64,000 bases of DNA. It comes from Cichorium intybus. Taxonomy: Eukaryota; Streptophyta; Magnoliopsida; Asterales; Asteraceae. The position numbers and the translations under genes were made by a program. The stretch covers positions 57,860,854 through 57,924,853 of the forward strand of contig CM042011.1 in the NCBI GenBank assembly GCA_023525715.1, in the 5' to 3' direction. Below are positions 1 through 11,932 of the stretch, in pieces. Each line of letters opens with the position of its first letter. Position 1 is the first letter of the stretch. Under the pieces are notes generated by a model that searched no databases, was not told where the DNA came from, and worked only from the letters and a program-made list of their open reading frames with translations.

Positions 1-34
1 ACAAATATTTCAAAAAATTAAAACTTTTACTTAC

Positions 35-1985
35 TTAGGGTCCCCCATCAGTGCATATAGTCTATTTGAGACCTTTTCCTCCTCAGATGTAATCTTTGAT
101 AATAAGGATGTAATTCTTGACACAAATGGTGATCGATGAACCGCAGGAGGTTTGGTATTTCGCTTGATAATAACCTTTTTTTTCAAAACGTCCTCTGTCA
201 CATTAACTACCTTATCCAAATCAGATCCTAACACTTCTTCAACTATCTTTACGGAATGCAAATCTTCTTTTTCAGTTTCTTCACGTTGAAACTCTTGAGT
301 AATACAAAGGTCAAACTATGGCATAAGTGATTTTTCAAATGATTTTCCTTTGTTCCAATTATCAAAACTCTTATCAACATCATCCAAGAATCCTTGTGAT
401 TCAATAAGAACTCCTGGTGTTTGCAAAACTTGATCAGTCTCTACTCCGACAGGTGAGACAACTTCAATTGACTTTTGTTTGGAGTCTTCTTTTTCAAAAT
501 CATATTTTGAGTCCTTTTGCAAATTAACTTCAAATTCATCTTGAAAATCCTTTAAAAGTGATAATAACTTGTCATTCGTGGGGAAAAGTTCCAAAGCTTT
601 CACTATTCGACTCTTTGTGTCTAACTTATACTCCTTTAGCCTTTGAAGGCTTTCTGTGAGGTCTTGAAGAATATTCTGTAAAAAAAACAACTTAATAAAT
701 TAAGACTAAGTAATTAAGTTATGAATACAAGATGATGTTCATAAGTGAACTTAGTTATGCTCGACTATGAATTAAACACATTATAAAAAACAAACAATCT
801 AAGTAAAAACTAATACCTCAGATTGTTCAGATTCTAACACAACCCCACATTTACCGAATCCCCCCAGAGCATATTCCTTGTCCGACCGCAAACGAATAGT
901 ATGTACATTCCATGATGATATCGCAGGACGCTTACGTGGGAATGGATAGTCAGGAAAGTTGGTATAATCAAGATAAAGAAGCTGCAATATATAACAATTA
1001 ACAAAGATTAGTAAATGTATTTAATTTAATAATGATGTACCAAATAAATACTAAAAAGTATTGGAAAAATATTACCAATAAAATGGTGATTGGCCCCGAA
1101 AATTTACAATTCGGATCATCCCTTTTCCAACTGTTTTTGCAACTCTGTAGACAACTAAGTATGTAACCACACCAATCAATTTGAGAAATATCAACTTCTC
1201 CTAATATGTAAGGAACAAGGGTGGTTTTGCAAGTTCCACCTGGATAAGTCTCGCAAAGTGAATTCAGAAACATTAACACAAAATCAATCTTGAAAAGTAT
1301 ATCAGCCTCTCCATAAGATAAAATGTGGTTTTGAATGTCGCTCATTTTCATTCTTTTGTTATTGTAAGCTTTCTTCCAACTTCTATACATCGGGTGGTCA
1401 GGAGCACAAGGCTTAACAGAAAAAATGTCAGTACCGCCATTTTTTAATCCAGTCATCTGATGTACTTTATATGCAGTGACTTCAATGTAACCATTTTCAA
1501 GTACAATACGCATGGTTTTTGGATCAAAATGATCAACAATGTAGAATCCTAAATGTCCCGCGAGACCATCTACCTTCATTCCGAGCAATGAACCTAGACC
1601 CATGTCCCTTACAGCTGCTATTTGGTCATTATTCAAACTCTCAATAACAGAAAAAAGTGGTTTTGGGTTCGTCCTTGCTGATAAGGTATTTTTTGGCACA
1701 ATGACTGTTGTTTTGGGTTTTCTATTTTGCTTTCTGTTATCGATTTTTTTCTTCTTTACATCCTTTAAGTTCACAAGTTTTTTTTCTTCTATCTCTCTCT
1801 TCCTTTTTGATGAACTCTGTGATTTATGTCCTGTATATAACAAAATAAAAGAAAGAAAATATTTATACAATATACAAAATGATAATTTAAACTTGATTAT
1901 CAAAATCATACGAACCTGTGAAGGGGGTCTCAAAATCATCACCCGAAGACTCATCATTTGCTTTCTTTTTAAGATTTGTCTTCAT
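35..1985 (-). pseudogene. Ulp1-protease-family gene, 5' four exons (continues off left edge)
   Basis: Four consistent exons can be read on the minus strand: 1985-1916, 1830-1076, 981-817 and 675-35. All junctions are GT-AG with matching phases (1, 0, 0), and a perfect GTAAGT donor at 34-29 points to more exons beyond the window. Exon 1 and early exon 2 encode a lysine/serine-rich, nuclear-type N-terminus. Exon 2 carries a conserved block (MGLGSLLGMKVDG, HFDPKTMRIVLENG, YKVHQMTGLKNGG) followed by FSGPIT and, in exon 3, LLYLDYTNFP. I recognise this as the N-terminal region of plant genes that end in a C-terminal Ulp1 cysteine (SUMO) protease domain, many of which ride in Mutator-like elements. 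The protease domain would lie to the left and is not visible. Exon 4 has an in-frame TAG at 318-316; the same frame is open on both sides of it. The gene is therefore probably a pseudogene, unless an unseen intron removes the stop. The start at 1985 is the first ATG in frame; a possible 5'-UTR splice acceptor lies just upstream. Family assignment is from memory of the motifs. Confidence 0.6.
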
Positions 1986-2183
1986 TATTTGAAAAACTGT
2001 AATAACAACAATTCTAACCATATTAACAAAGAATTTCCTATTCATAACTAAAAACTCAATCAATAAAACAAAACCGTGATGTATGTGTACTAAATGTTAA
2101 TTAGTGAACAGATGAACCACATTACCAAACACACATTACCAATAATAACAACAGTAAAACTCAAAAGGAAATCTGAATAATAA

Positions 2184-2255
2184 ATGTTCACTAATGAACA
2201 TATGTTCAATAATGAACAAATGTTCACTAATGAACATATGTTCATTTATGAACAT
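2184..2255. repeat. Palindromic 18-bp tandem array, block 1 (4 units)
   Basis: Four contiguous 18-bp units of the form ATGTTCACTAATGAACAT run without gaps. Each unit is itself a near-perfect inverted repeat (ATGTTCA / TGAACAT). The array lies about 200 bp upstream of the first ATG of the minus-strand Ulp1-family gene. The apparent plus-strand reading frame across it is a by-product of the 18-bp period. Confidence 0.85.
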
Positions 2256-2294
2256 ACATTGCAAATAACCACGATAGTCATAAAATCAACCACG

Positions 2295-2393
2295 AAATCT
2301 GCTAGGAACAAGGCAAAAAATCAGACTAAATCTGCTAGGAACAAGGCAAAAAATCAGACGAAATCTGCTAGGAACAAGGCAAAAAATCAGACG
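2295..2393. repeat. 33-bp tandem repeat (3 units)
   Basis: Three consecutive 33-bp units begin AAATCTGCTAGGAACAAGGC, with one or two differences between them and a truncated fourth start (AAATCTGCTGCG). The block is sandwiched between the two palindromic 18-bp arrays, in the upstream region of the Ulp1-family gene. Confidence 0.85.
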
Positions 2394-2422
2394 AAATCTG
2401 CTGCGTTTTGACTCAAACTGAT

Positions 2423-2476
2423 ATGTTCATTAATGAACATATGTTCACTAATGAACATATGTTCACTAATGAACAT
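2423..2476. repeat. Palindromic 18-bp tandem array, block 2 (3 units)
   Basis: Three more contiguous units of the 18-bp palindrome; the first (ATGTTCATTAATGAACAT) is a perfect inverted repeat. With block 1 this makes seven copies of a dyad-symmetric motif within 300 bp. Confidence 0.85.
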
Positions 2477-2559
2477 ATGATCACGTTACCACATAAAACC
2501 GGGAACTAATGATAGATACACAATGGGGAAGAATGATTGGGCGATAAACAGAATAAAAA

Positions 2560-2945
2560 CAGGTATCATTGCACATACAATCGAATGAGTGGTTACACAT
2601 TCAATTGGTATCAATCGAATGATTGGCGATCAATCGAATAAATTGAATAATCGGTATCAATTGGTACTCATTCATACCGTAGAATAATCGGTATCAATTG
2701 GTACACATTCATACCGTAGAACATACATTGCAAATAACCACGATACATTCAATTGGTACACATTCATACCGTAGAATAATCGGTATCAATACACGATCAA
2801 TCGAATAAATTGAATAAAAACAGAAATCAATAACGAACCTGCGATAAACCCTAGGTGCGCAATTGAGAGAATAATTGACCGGAATCGAGGACGGTAGGTG
2901 CGGAATCGAGGACGGTAGGTGCGGAATCGATTGCTATAATCGTTA
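2560..2945. repeat. Imperfect interspersed short repeats
   Basis: Phrases such as CATTCATACCGTAGAATAATC and GGTATCAATTGGTACA recur several times between about 2600 and 2790. A 21-bp unit (GGAATCGAGGACGGTAGGTGC) is then duplicated at about 2881-2925 with a partial third copy. No coding sequence is seen here. This AT-rich stretch up to 3290 appears to be the 5' flank of the Ulp1-family gene or of the element that carries it. Confidence 0.6.
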
Positions 2946-3289
2946 ATTGCTTGGCAATGTAGATGTCTGATCGATTCAGTTTGGGCGTTGATCTAAACCA
3001 CCTTCGTTTTTTGAAGAAACGAAACCCACATCAAACACGACTCTACTCTAAACTCTCTTTCGAAATCGCTTTTTGATTGTATTGAAAAAACAACTGGAAA
3101 TCGCTCCTTTATTTTAGGAGTGAATCACGTACTCAATCACGTATTCGAGCTGTAATGCCGAAATTACCCTTACACTATTTTTCTAAGATTTTATTTATCA
3201 GGTTTTTTGTGAACCGTTGATTTATAAATCAACGATGGAAAAGTCAGTTCTGTAGTTAGGCATTATTTTTTAGTTCTATAAAGAACCTA

Positions 3290-3560
<271 letters not shown>

Positions 3561-3606
3561 AACAAAAAAGTAAACACTAGTTGAATTGATGAAATAACAG
3601 CAAGTG

Positions 3607-4889
3607 TGTAACACCCCAAAATCCAGAGTGAAATTTTTGTTTTAAAAACAAATCAAATGCATAAAACGGGTTGGAAAATAGGAACCATCCAATTTAAACT
3701 CAACGTTTAAAATATATAAAACCAGGTTGAACAAAAACAGTTACAAACATTATCCAGCAGAAGACTTGAATACCAAAATCCCAGATGCGATATAGTTGCG
3801 CACATCGTGAAGTAAAGTTACAACGCATGTAACATCACTCATAGTATAGTGAAATAAAGTTACAACACATGTAACATCACTCATAGTATAGTGAGAAAAC
3901 TTACCTGATCCGTGAAGCTGAACAGCATTCCACTCACGTGCCCTTAGATCCCGACAATGCGAACCTCCTAATAAGGATAAACTTCACTTAGAACTTCCTA
4001 AACCCCAAACATGATCAACCCCCAAGACAGGTACCCCGGTCAAACTGGTCAAAAATTCAACGGTCAAAGGTCAAAGTCCAAGTCAACTGTCAACAGCCAG
4101 TTAGTGTCACTGTCTTCCCAAGATAGCATCGCTAACTATGAACAGTCCTAAAACCTCATTAAGCTGTTAATCCATTCAGCCACGGTGTCAAGTCCTTCCA
4201 AAACTTATCCAAAATGACTATTAACCCATAAAGTTGTCACCTTGATGATCATAAATGTCCAAAACTCAAAACCTATGTCCAAAAGCTGAAAAACTAGCCA
4301 AACAACCCAAGAGAGCTTGGCTCACTCTCTAATCTGAACTAATGGCTCGAGAAATGCTACAAGAAGCAGAAAGGCCAGCACTTTCCAGGTTCCAAACACC
4401 AAGCCAAAAAGCGAAAAAATATCCATTTCCACCATCACAAACACTAAATCAACCTTGCAAACATAAAAAGGAATAAACTTTATACTCATAGAGGTCCAAA
4501 AATGCAGATCTTTTTGACCCAATCTTGGAGAATACCTTCAAGCAACACCATGCACCTTCCTATCTTCAAGAATTTCCAAACTAAGACCAAAATCACCAAA
4601 ACCACTCCAAGGAGGCTAGAAAGAGATGACAGACGTTTTTGGGAGCTGAAATGTAGCAAATGACTGCTACCCTAGGGTTTGGAACCCTTATATATGGCCC
4701 ATAACTCGAAATCTAGGGTTTTGGCCCAAACAGAGAGGTTAGCGTCGCTAACACAAGATCACGCAAACCTACAATATAGACATGCATAGCGATGCTATCC
4801 CACACTTAGGGACACTATTCTCTTCACTTAGCGACGTTATGCCCATAATAGCGATGTTATCAGCAGATTTCCCAAAACCAAAGGATACT
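3607..4889 (-). repeat. Ty3/gypsy-type LTR remnant, copy A
   Basis: The stretch starts TGTAACACCCC, the terminal type also seen at 27453, and carries blocks shared with the LTRs at 27453-29167 and 60860-62331. Shared blocks include CATCACTCATAGTATAGTGAG, the near-palindrome GTTAGCGTCGCTAAC and a CTAGGGTTTTGGCCC segment. Minus orientation is inferred from intact relatives whose minus-strand reading begins TGTAAGACCC. Its terminal part is deleted: the sequence passes directly from CCCAAAACCA to AAGGATACTT, whereas copy B still has the LTR end there. No coding sequence. Confidence 0.65.
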
Positions 4890-5838
4890 TAAAATCTCCT
4901 GGTTATCTTTATTATATTAATGAAATCATGAAACTTAATATTAATGAAATTGCATTCGCTACACCATCACTCTCGATCTGCGGCTCACTATCGTGATCAA
5001 TGAACAATATACAATTGGTAGCTTAAATCTAAAAATCGAACACTGATAAACAATAAACAATATGTATACCTGAAATCGAACACTAAGACAATCGGTAGCC
5101 TTCCGTGTACCGTTACTTTGTAAATCCCGAATTGAAAACAGAACAACAGACAATCGGTAGTCTAAATCATAAAAGCTTCAAACTGGAAGTTTGAAAACTA
5201 AATCCCAAATTAAAATACGATATACATTTTAATGCATCATCTCCGGTCTTGAGGAAAGGTCGTTGGAGAGACAATCAGATAATGATCCTTGGTCGGAAAT
5301 GACCAAATAGGAGAGAGCAGGGGAGACAGAAGAAGGAAATGGAAAGGAACAATAGAAAATTTGGATTATATATTTACTAGTTAGGGTTTTATTTTTTTAA
5401 TTTTTATTTCTAGTCGACATAATGTTTGACCGTGTATAAGGTTTGACCGATGTTGACCAGTTAGCTCGAGTTAGGCCGAGTCATACCGAGGTTCACCGAG
5501 TTAGGTCGAGTCCGAGTTTGTATAGCCGACTCTAAAAAAATTGCCAAGGAACATGTCTGAATCTGAGTACTTGGCTGAGTTGACTGAGCTTTGCAACACA
5601 ATCTAGACCAATAACTGTTTTACACACTCTTTTCCACCCAGTTCGTAAACCTTGAAAACAAATTTAAAATCTCTAAAATAGGTCTTTCCATTAGGGTTGC
5701 ATATTACACCAACCTTGCAAGCAGACATCGAGTTTGATCTTAATAGCTCCTCATATCCTTGCATAATGCTCAATTAACTTACATTCAATCAACTCTTTAG
5801 CTTACTGTTTTCTCTCTTATATGAGCCAATAGACACAC
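4890..5838. repeat. Dispersed repeat adjoining the LTR, copy A
   Basis: This stretch is clearly homologous, in the same orientation, to 62343-63446. Shared phrases include GATACTTAAAAT, CAATATACAATTGGTAGCTT, GGTCGTTGGAGAGACAAT and ACCTTGCAAGCAGACATCG. Both copies sit beside the same LTR. It contains no convincing reading frame. A run of CCGAGT-type words (about 5460-5520) is present in both copies. Confidence 0.7.
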
Positions 5839-6011
5839 TACCTCAAAACTTTTTCTTTATATCAGCTATCATCTCCCTAAGTTTTATCTTTGGTTTATTT
5901 GTAATTCAACTCATGTAGTGTCTACCAATCTATTTATGGGAGAAATTAAATAAAACTTGACTTGCCTAGAACCGTTATGTGAACCATTCAAAGTTTTGAT
6001 TTGGAATGAAT

Positions 6012-6425
6012 TCACTTTGTACATCTAAGTTGCATGTAGTCTGAAAGGGCATGACTTGTCTTCGTTATTTTCCCACATCTTGAAACAACTCTTGCAATGT
6101 CACACTTCTCATAATATATCTGATACATATGTGCCATAGAATAATTTGACACACAAACATTTAGTTGAGTAGGGGATTCAAAAATAGCACCAACCTTTGG
6201 TTCTATCTTGCCCCGCCTGATGTTTGGATCATGGATTATATAATTCGTTTTTACTACTTCCTCATCCTCTATATCACTTTACTAGTCATTGGCATGGCAA
6301 ACTAGTTCTCTCATTTCATCCTCTAGTTCATGGTCCACGTAAATTCCATGAAGTTCATTTTCCATCTCATTCAAGCTAGAGAACATCCCGTGTATACCAG
6401 CAAATGGCTCTTCTGATGAAGCCAT
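6012..6425 (-). pseudogene. MuDR-like transposase N-terminal remnant
   Basis: Read from an ATG at 6425-6423, a 138-codon frame runs to a TGA at 6014-6012, broken only by a TAG-TAA pair at 6284-6279. The start is acidic (MASSEEPFAGIHGMFSSLNE). The later part (PKVGAIFESPTQLNVCVSNY, YQIYYEKCDIARVVSRCGK) resembles the spacing of the MuDR-type N-terminal DNA-binding domain that precedes MULE transposases (VGxxFxxxxxxxxxVxxYA). No catalytic domain is seen downstream, so this is at best an N-terminal fragment. The assignment rests on pattern alone and could be wrong. Confidence 0.4.
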
Positions 6426-7104
6426 TCCTTAATCCTACATAAACTGAAGGTTTCACAAAGCGAATGTAAGAAATAAATCAAAAAATAAGGACCCTATAGT
6501 GTCTAAAAGATTTTCCCACTAATGATCGTCTTCGTTAATTTATCCACCTGCAATGATGGCCTTCGTCTACCACAACAACTTTAACGTTAAATTCAAGCCA
6601 AAAAAAATACTTCAAAAACTTTTTTAGTGATGATGGTCTTTGTCTTCATCTACCCACAGAGAAATGGAGTCAGAAACAATAGAGGTGACGAGACTAGCAT
6701 GTACGATCAAGTACCCCATTTACTAATAGTGTGTTACCAGGAAACCGGGCTTTGATCTGCTAATTGTTACATTTCACAAAAAAAATCCAAATATTGGGCA
6801 TAATCGAACAAGTACTTGAGTAAAAGGTAAAATCGAAAGAAGTTTACAAACTTAAGGAATCTTATTTCAAATGCCCATAAAAACAATTAATAAATTTTAA
6901 GAATTTCAGCCAAATGTAAAAAAGGAAATATAGTGGAACTTATAGGAAAAATAAGGGATGTGGCTTCTAATTAGCCTTCTCAAGGCCTCCACCAGCCATC
7001 TAAATAAATCAAGAAAATCCCATAAAATTCTTAGAGAATTCAAGAAAATTCCTCAAAAATCCTTTAACTAAGGCAAATGTCCCTTTAAAAAATTAAATGC
7101 TTTA

Positions 7105-7106
<2 letters not shown>
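6426..7106. other. AT-rich intergenic DNA, nothing recognised
   Basis: No reading frame, repeat array or element terminus could be supported. The stretch ends where the first (TA)n tract of the nested cluster begins. Confidence 0.5.

Positions 7107-7186
<80 letters not shown>
7107..7186. repeat. (TA)n tract, left boundary of element cluster
   Basis: About 80 bp of pure TA dinucleotide. It forms the left boundary of a cluster in which three unlike TIR elements are separated only by (TA)n. Confidence 0.95.
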
Positions 7187-8334
<1,148 letters not shown>

Positions 8335-8490
8335 GATATATTAAAAACTCTAACTATTGTGTGGACTTAAGACCCAATCAGAATTTAGAAGCATCCAAGG
8401 GTATATTAGTAAATTAATATAATTAATTAATTAATTACATTTAATTGTATCCATTTATTTAGGGAAGTTTGATTAATTATCTCCATTCTC

Positions 8491-8710
8491 GCAAGTGAAG
8501 CCCAGATCAACTGGGTGGATGCATCGGGTTATATACCCAGTGGGTGAGAGGTCCCGGGTTCGAGCCTGGTTGACGCCCCATGTGGGGGATTTTCCTTGGC
8601 GTGGAGGCACAGGCTGCAGGACCCGGGCCGCCGGCTAAATGCCGACCTGGGGGAGCAGAAGGTGGTTTTACTGTGTCGCCGGTCCAAAAAAAAAAAAAAA
8701 AAAAAAAAAA
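8491..8710 (+). mobile_element. tRNA-derived SINE with 14-16-bp target duplication
   Basis: A GC-rich 200-bp body ends in a poly(A) tail of about 25 A. It contains a Pol III B-box (GGTTCGAGCCT, about 8558-8568) in a tRNA-like head, with the A-box less clear. TTATCTCCATTCTC flanks it on both sides (8477-8490 and 8711-8724), a typical SINE target-site duplication. It interrupts the 2.17-kb TIR element and is therefore younger than it. No protein is encoded. Confidence 0.85.
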
Positions 8711-9208
8711 TTATCTCCATTCTCTCTCTAACTTTCCTACTTATACGCCTATCACCATTAAACCCTACCAATGTTGCCGTCAATCACCATTGAAGCTGTA
8801 CTAGGAGCATCTCCATTCACCATGGAGAAACCATCATTGCCGTCGGACCACCGCCTGCAGCAACAACTGTGATTCAATCCGCATCTTCATCTTCATCTGT
8901 ACGCCATATGTTCTTCTTGACGACCACCAGCAGCCAACATCACCACCGCATCAAAATTTAGCAACTGTGATTCAATCTGCATCAGTTCTAAGGTTTGATT
9001 TTCGCAACCCTAACCGCCAATGACCTAAAAATTCTTGTATTTCAAACGCATCAAAATTTAGCAACTGTACAAATTGATTATCCATTACTGAAATAATCAG
9101 GTTTGCCCTCGGGCTATATATACCTGATGAGTTCGATGAACTCAATTCTGCACACATATCATACCATCGAACACCACATGACCTAGATGTTTGATTTTAA
9201 ATTTCAGA

Positions 9209-9283
9209 TGCGCGCTTGTCACAGGAGGAAACATAGGAATTGGGTTCGAGACATGTCGTCAATTGGCCTCCAAATTTGTATAA
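9209..9283 (+). pseudogene. Captured short-chain dehydrogenase exon fragment
   Basis: After an acceptor-like TTTCAG at 9202-9207 the frame reads C-A-L-V-T-G-G-N-I-G-I-G-F-E-T-C-R-Q-L-A-S-K-F-V and then TAA. TGGNIGIG is the NAD(P)-binding TGxxxGxG motif, and the following GFETCRQLASK is typical of classical SDRs of the neomenthol dehydrogenase / salutaridine reductase type. A second possible piece, RVINEFMKKAK (about 9390-9415), fits a downstream region of the same family more weakly. Catalytic residues (YxxxK) are absent, so no enzyme is made. The fragment lies inside the 2.17-kb TIR element and was presumably captured from a host gene. Confidence 0.6.
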
Positions 9284-9805
9284 TTCTGTTCATATCAATT
9301 CCTTTCAACTCTTAATATTCAAAATCTACATATTCTGTTGAAAGTAGAAGTTCTACCAATTGTTTGTGAGAACTTTTACAAAAGAGTGATAAATGAGTTT
9401 ATGAAGAAGGCCAAGGTACTTTTAGATTTCAACCATTCATTCCTTAAAATTTATTCTGCATACTAAATTTTATCTATTTTTCTCCAATTTATTCAGGTTC
9501 CTGGATTTCCCTCTGGAAAGAAAGTTCTAGAAAGCATTCTCATAAGTTATATTGGGAAAGAGTTCCGTTCATCCTCTATTTCACAAAATTATCATAAAAT
9601 ATGGCGTATGCTGTTGCAGTTGTTAACAAAATTATCCTTAACACACCGTTTTGCAGCCATCATCACCACCGGGATACATGAAAGAACACAAAGATGAAGA
9701 AATATAGTTCCCTCTCCTTCATGTTGCATGCCTGCTCAACTTGATGTCATTCTCAACTTGATGAATTACAACTAGAGAAGAATTCTGATGTTGCAGAGCA
9801 GATTT

Positions 9806-10165
9806 TGATGAATTTCAATGCAATTATTCTGGCAGAATGTCATTCTCACAGAATGTAATTCTCAACTTGATGAATTTCAATGCAATTATTCTGGCAGAAT
9901 GTCATTCTGTTTTGTATACTATGTACTTCATTCTAACAGAATATGTAAGTATGATTTGTATGATTGTGTAATTCATTCTAATAGAATGTTTATCTTACTT
10001 TCATATTTATCTGATTTTTATGACTTTTTAATTCATATAAGTATGATTTTGTAACTCATTCTACTAGAATGGTTAACTTACTTTGAAAATGTACACTAGC
10101 ATTCTATAAGAATACCAGTTTCTGATGTACGATTTTGTAATTCATTCTAATATAATGGAACGGAT
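9806..10165. repeat. Imperfect short repeats built on CATTCT...AGAATG
   Basis: A 40-bp phrase (GATGAATTTCAATGCAATTA and onward through TTCTGGCAGAATGTCATTCT) occurs at about 9808 and again 62 bp later. Downstream, ATTCATTCTAAYAGAATG, a short dyad, recurs about five times up to 10160 with TATGATTTTGTAA spacers. These are subterminal repeats of the 2.17-kb element. Confidence 0.65.
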
Positions 10166-10495
10166 TAAGAACTGAGGATAAGAATCAAAATTAATTTTAC
10201 ATCTTTGTTAGAATTGTTACAAAACTTAATTTTGAATTTGAAAATAAATTTGAATTTGAATTTGAAATTTAATTAAAATTCGAAATTAATCCCATTAAAA
10301 TCTCACATTCCAAAATTGAAAAAGCATAAAAAGTCTATATTACCCTTTAGAATGATATAATTAGAAAGTTGATATTTCTTTTAATTAGAAATAATTAATA
10401 TTCTGTTATTAATCACAACCATTGATGATTTTGATTCTACGCTTCTGATTGGGTCTTACGTCCACAAAATAATTGTGGATCTTAATATAACCTAG

Positions 10496-10769
<274 letters not shown>

Positions 10770-11246
10770 ATATGTAATATGAAACTTCAGATAAACACAT
10801 ATAGTCAATAATGGGATTTATTCCTCTAATTATTGGAATGTGATGTTAGTTAAGCCCATCAATGAATTCAATAGATTTTAGCATGTGGACATACCTACAA
10901 ACTAATATTGAACCTATATTAGAATGATTTGATACATGCCGTATACAATGATATTTGAATAAATTACCATTAAGATTTTGATGGAAGCTTTGCGGAGGAA
11001 AACATGTATGTATGACTAGTGACATCAGTGTGTTGCTTAGCATTTAACATTTTCTATCCAGTTGACCTCATTTATCCTTTGTACAAGTTAGAGTCTAATG
11101 AAATAGTATGTAATGATGAATAATAATATTGTAGGGTTAATCAAATGTGAACTTATAAATTCACACAAAGAAAAATAAAATTGGAATGAAATATACAATG
11201 ATTTATAGCAGATAAGATTATCATTTATCAACTCAAATAATTTAGT

Positions 11247-11334
11247 AAATAATAATTGTTTAATTTTATTGGTGAAAAAGAAAAACAAATAAATAATAAT
11301 TGTTTAATTTTATTGGTGAAAAAGCAAAACAAAT
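11247..11334. repeat. 44-bp tandem duplication
   Basis: Two adjacent 44-bp copies (AAATAATAATTGTTTAATTT and onward) differ by one base (AAAGAAAAAC vs AAAGCAAAAC). The surrounding AT-rich DNA from 10770 to 11444 shows nothing else. Confidence 0.8.
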
Positions 11335-11444
11335 AAATAATAGGGTTTAGTAATTAGCTGGAAAAAACTCACCTAACTGCTTCATATTTAAAAGAGTTAG
11401 ATATATCATTAAAGAAAATAAGACAATAAAAGTTGAGATCCTAA

Positions 11445-11786
11445 GGCTATGAGGAGTGCATACAACGCCATTCACGTTGGGACTATGTGGCACTAACCCA
11501 CGGCGTGGAACACCGCCCCTTGGCGTGGGTGGCGTGGCCGTGGGTTGTGCAACGTCGAGCAACGCCGGCTCTCTTTCTCTCTCTTCTTCTTTCTCTCTAT
11601 CCCTCTCTTCCTTTCTCTCTCTTCTTATTAATATTATAATATACATAGAAAATTAAAAAATAAAACAAAAAAAGTGATGTGGAGTGGTGGATATTTCATT
11701 GGTGGTGTGGTAAGCAAGGAAGATGATGTGTCGGTGACGTGACACCACTTTTCAAGTAGGAACCAAGTGAGGCATTCCTCATAGCC
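11445..11786. mobile_element. PIF/Harbinger-like MITE (342 bp)
   Basis: The TIRs GGCTATGAGGAGTGC (left) and GCATTCCTCATAGCC (right) are inverted with one mismatch, and TAA flanks both sides (11442-11444 and 11787-11789), the 3-bp target duplication of PIF/Harbinger. The interior is GGCGTGG-rich on the left and TC-rich in the middle, without coding capacity. Confidence 0.75.
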
Positions 11787-11822
11787 TAATATGCTCTCTC
11801 CCTTACCCTGTCAGTGCCACCT

Positions 11823-11884
<62 letters not shown>

Positions 11885-11932
11885 CCTCCCTCCCTCCCTC
11901 CCTCCCTCCCTCCCTCCCTCCCTCCCTCCCTC
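11823..11932. repeat. (CT)n followed by (CCCT)n microsatellite
   Basis: About 58 bp of CT dinucleotide is followed by about 50 bp of CCCT tetranucleotide. Simple-sequence DNA next to the right end of the PIF-like MITE. Confidence 0.95.

Noticed and set aside
2184..2476. Possible CRISPR-like array
   Set aside because: The units are contiguous 18- and 33-bp tandem repeats without unique spacers, in plant DNA.
8529..8804. Small frames across the SINE
   Set aside because: They end in poly-Lys or poly-Phe encoded by the SINE poly(A) tail.
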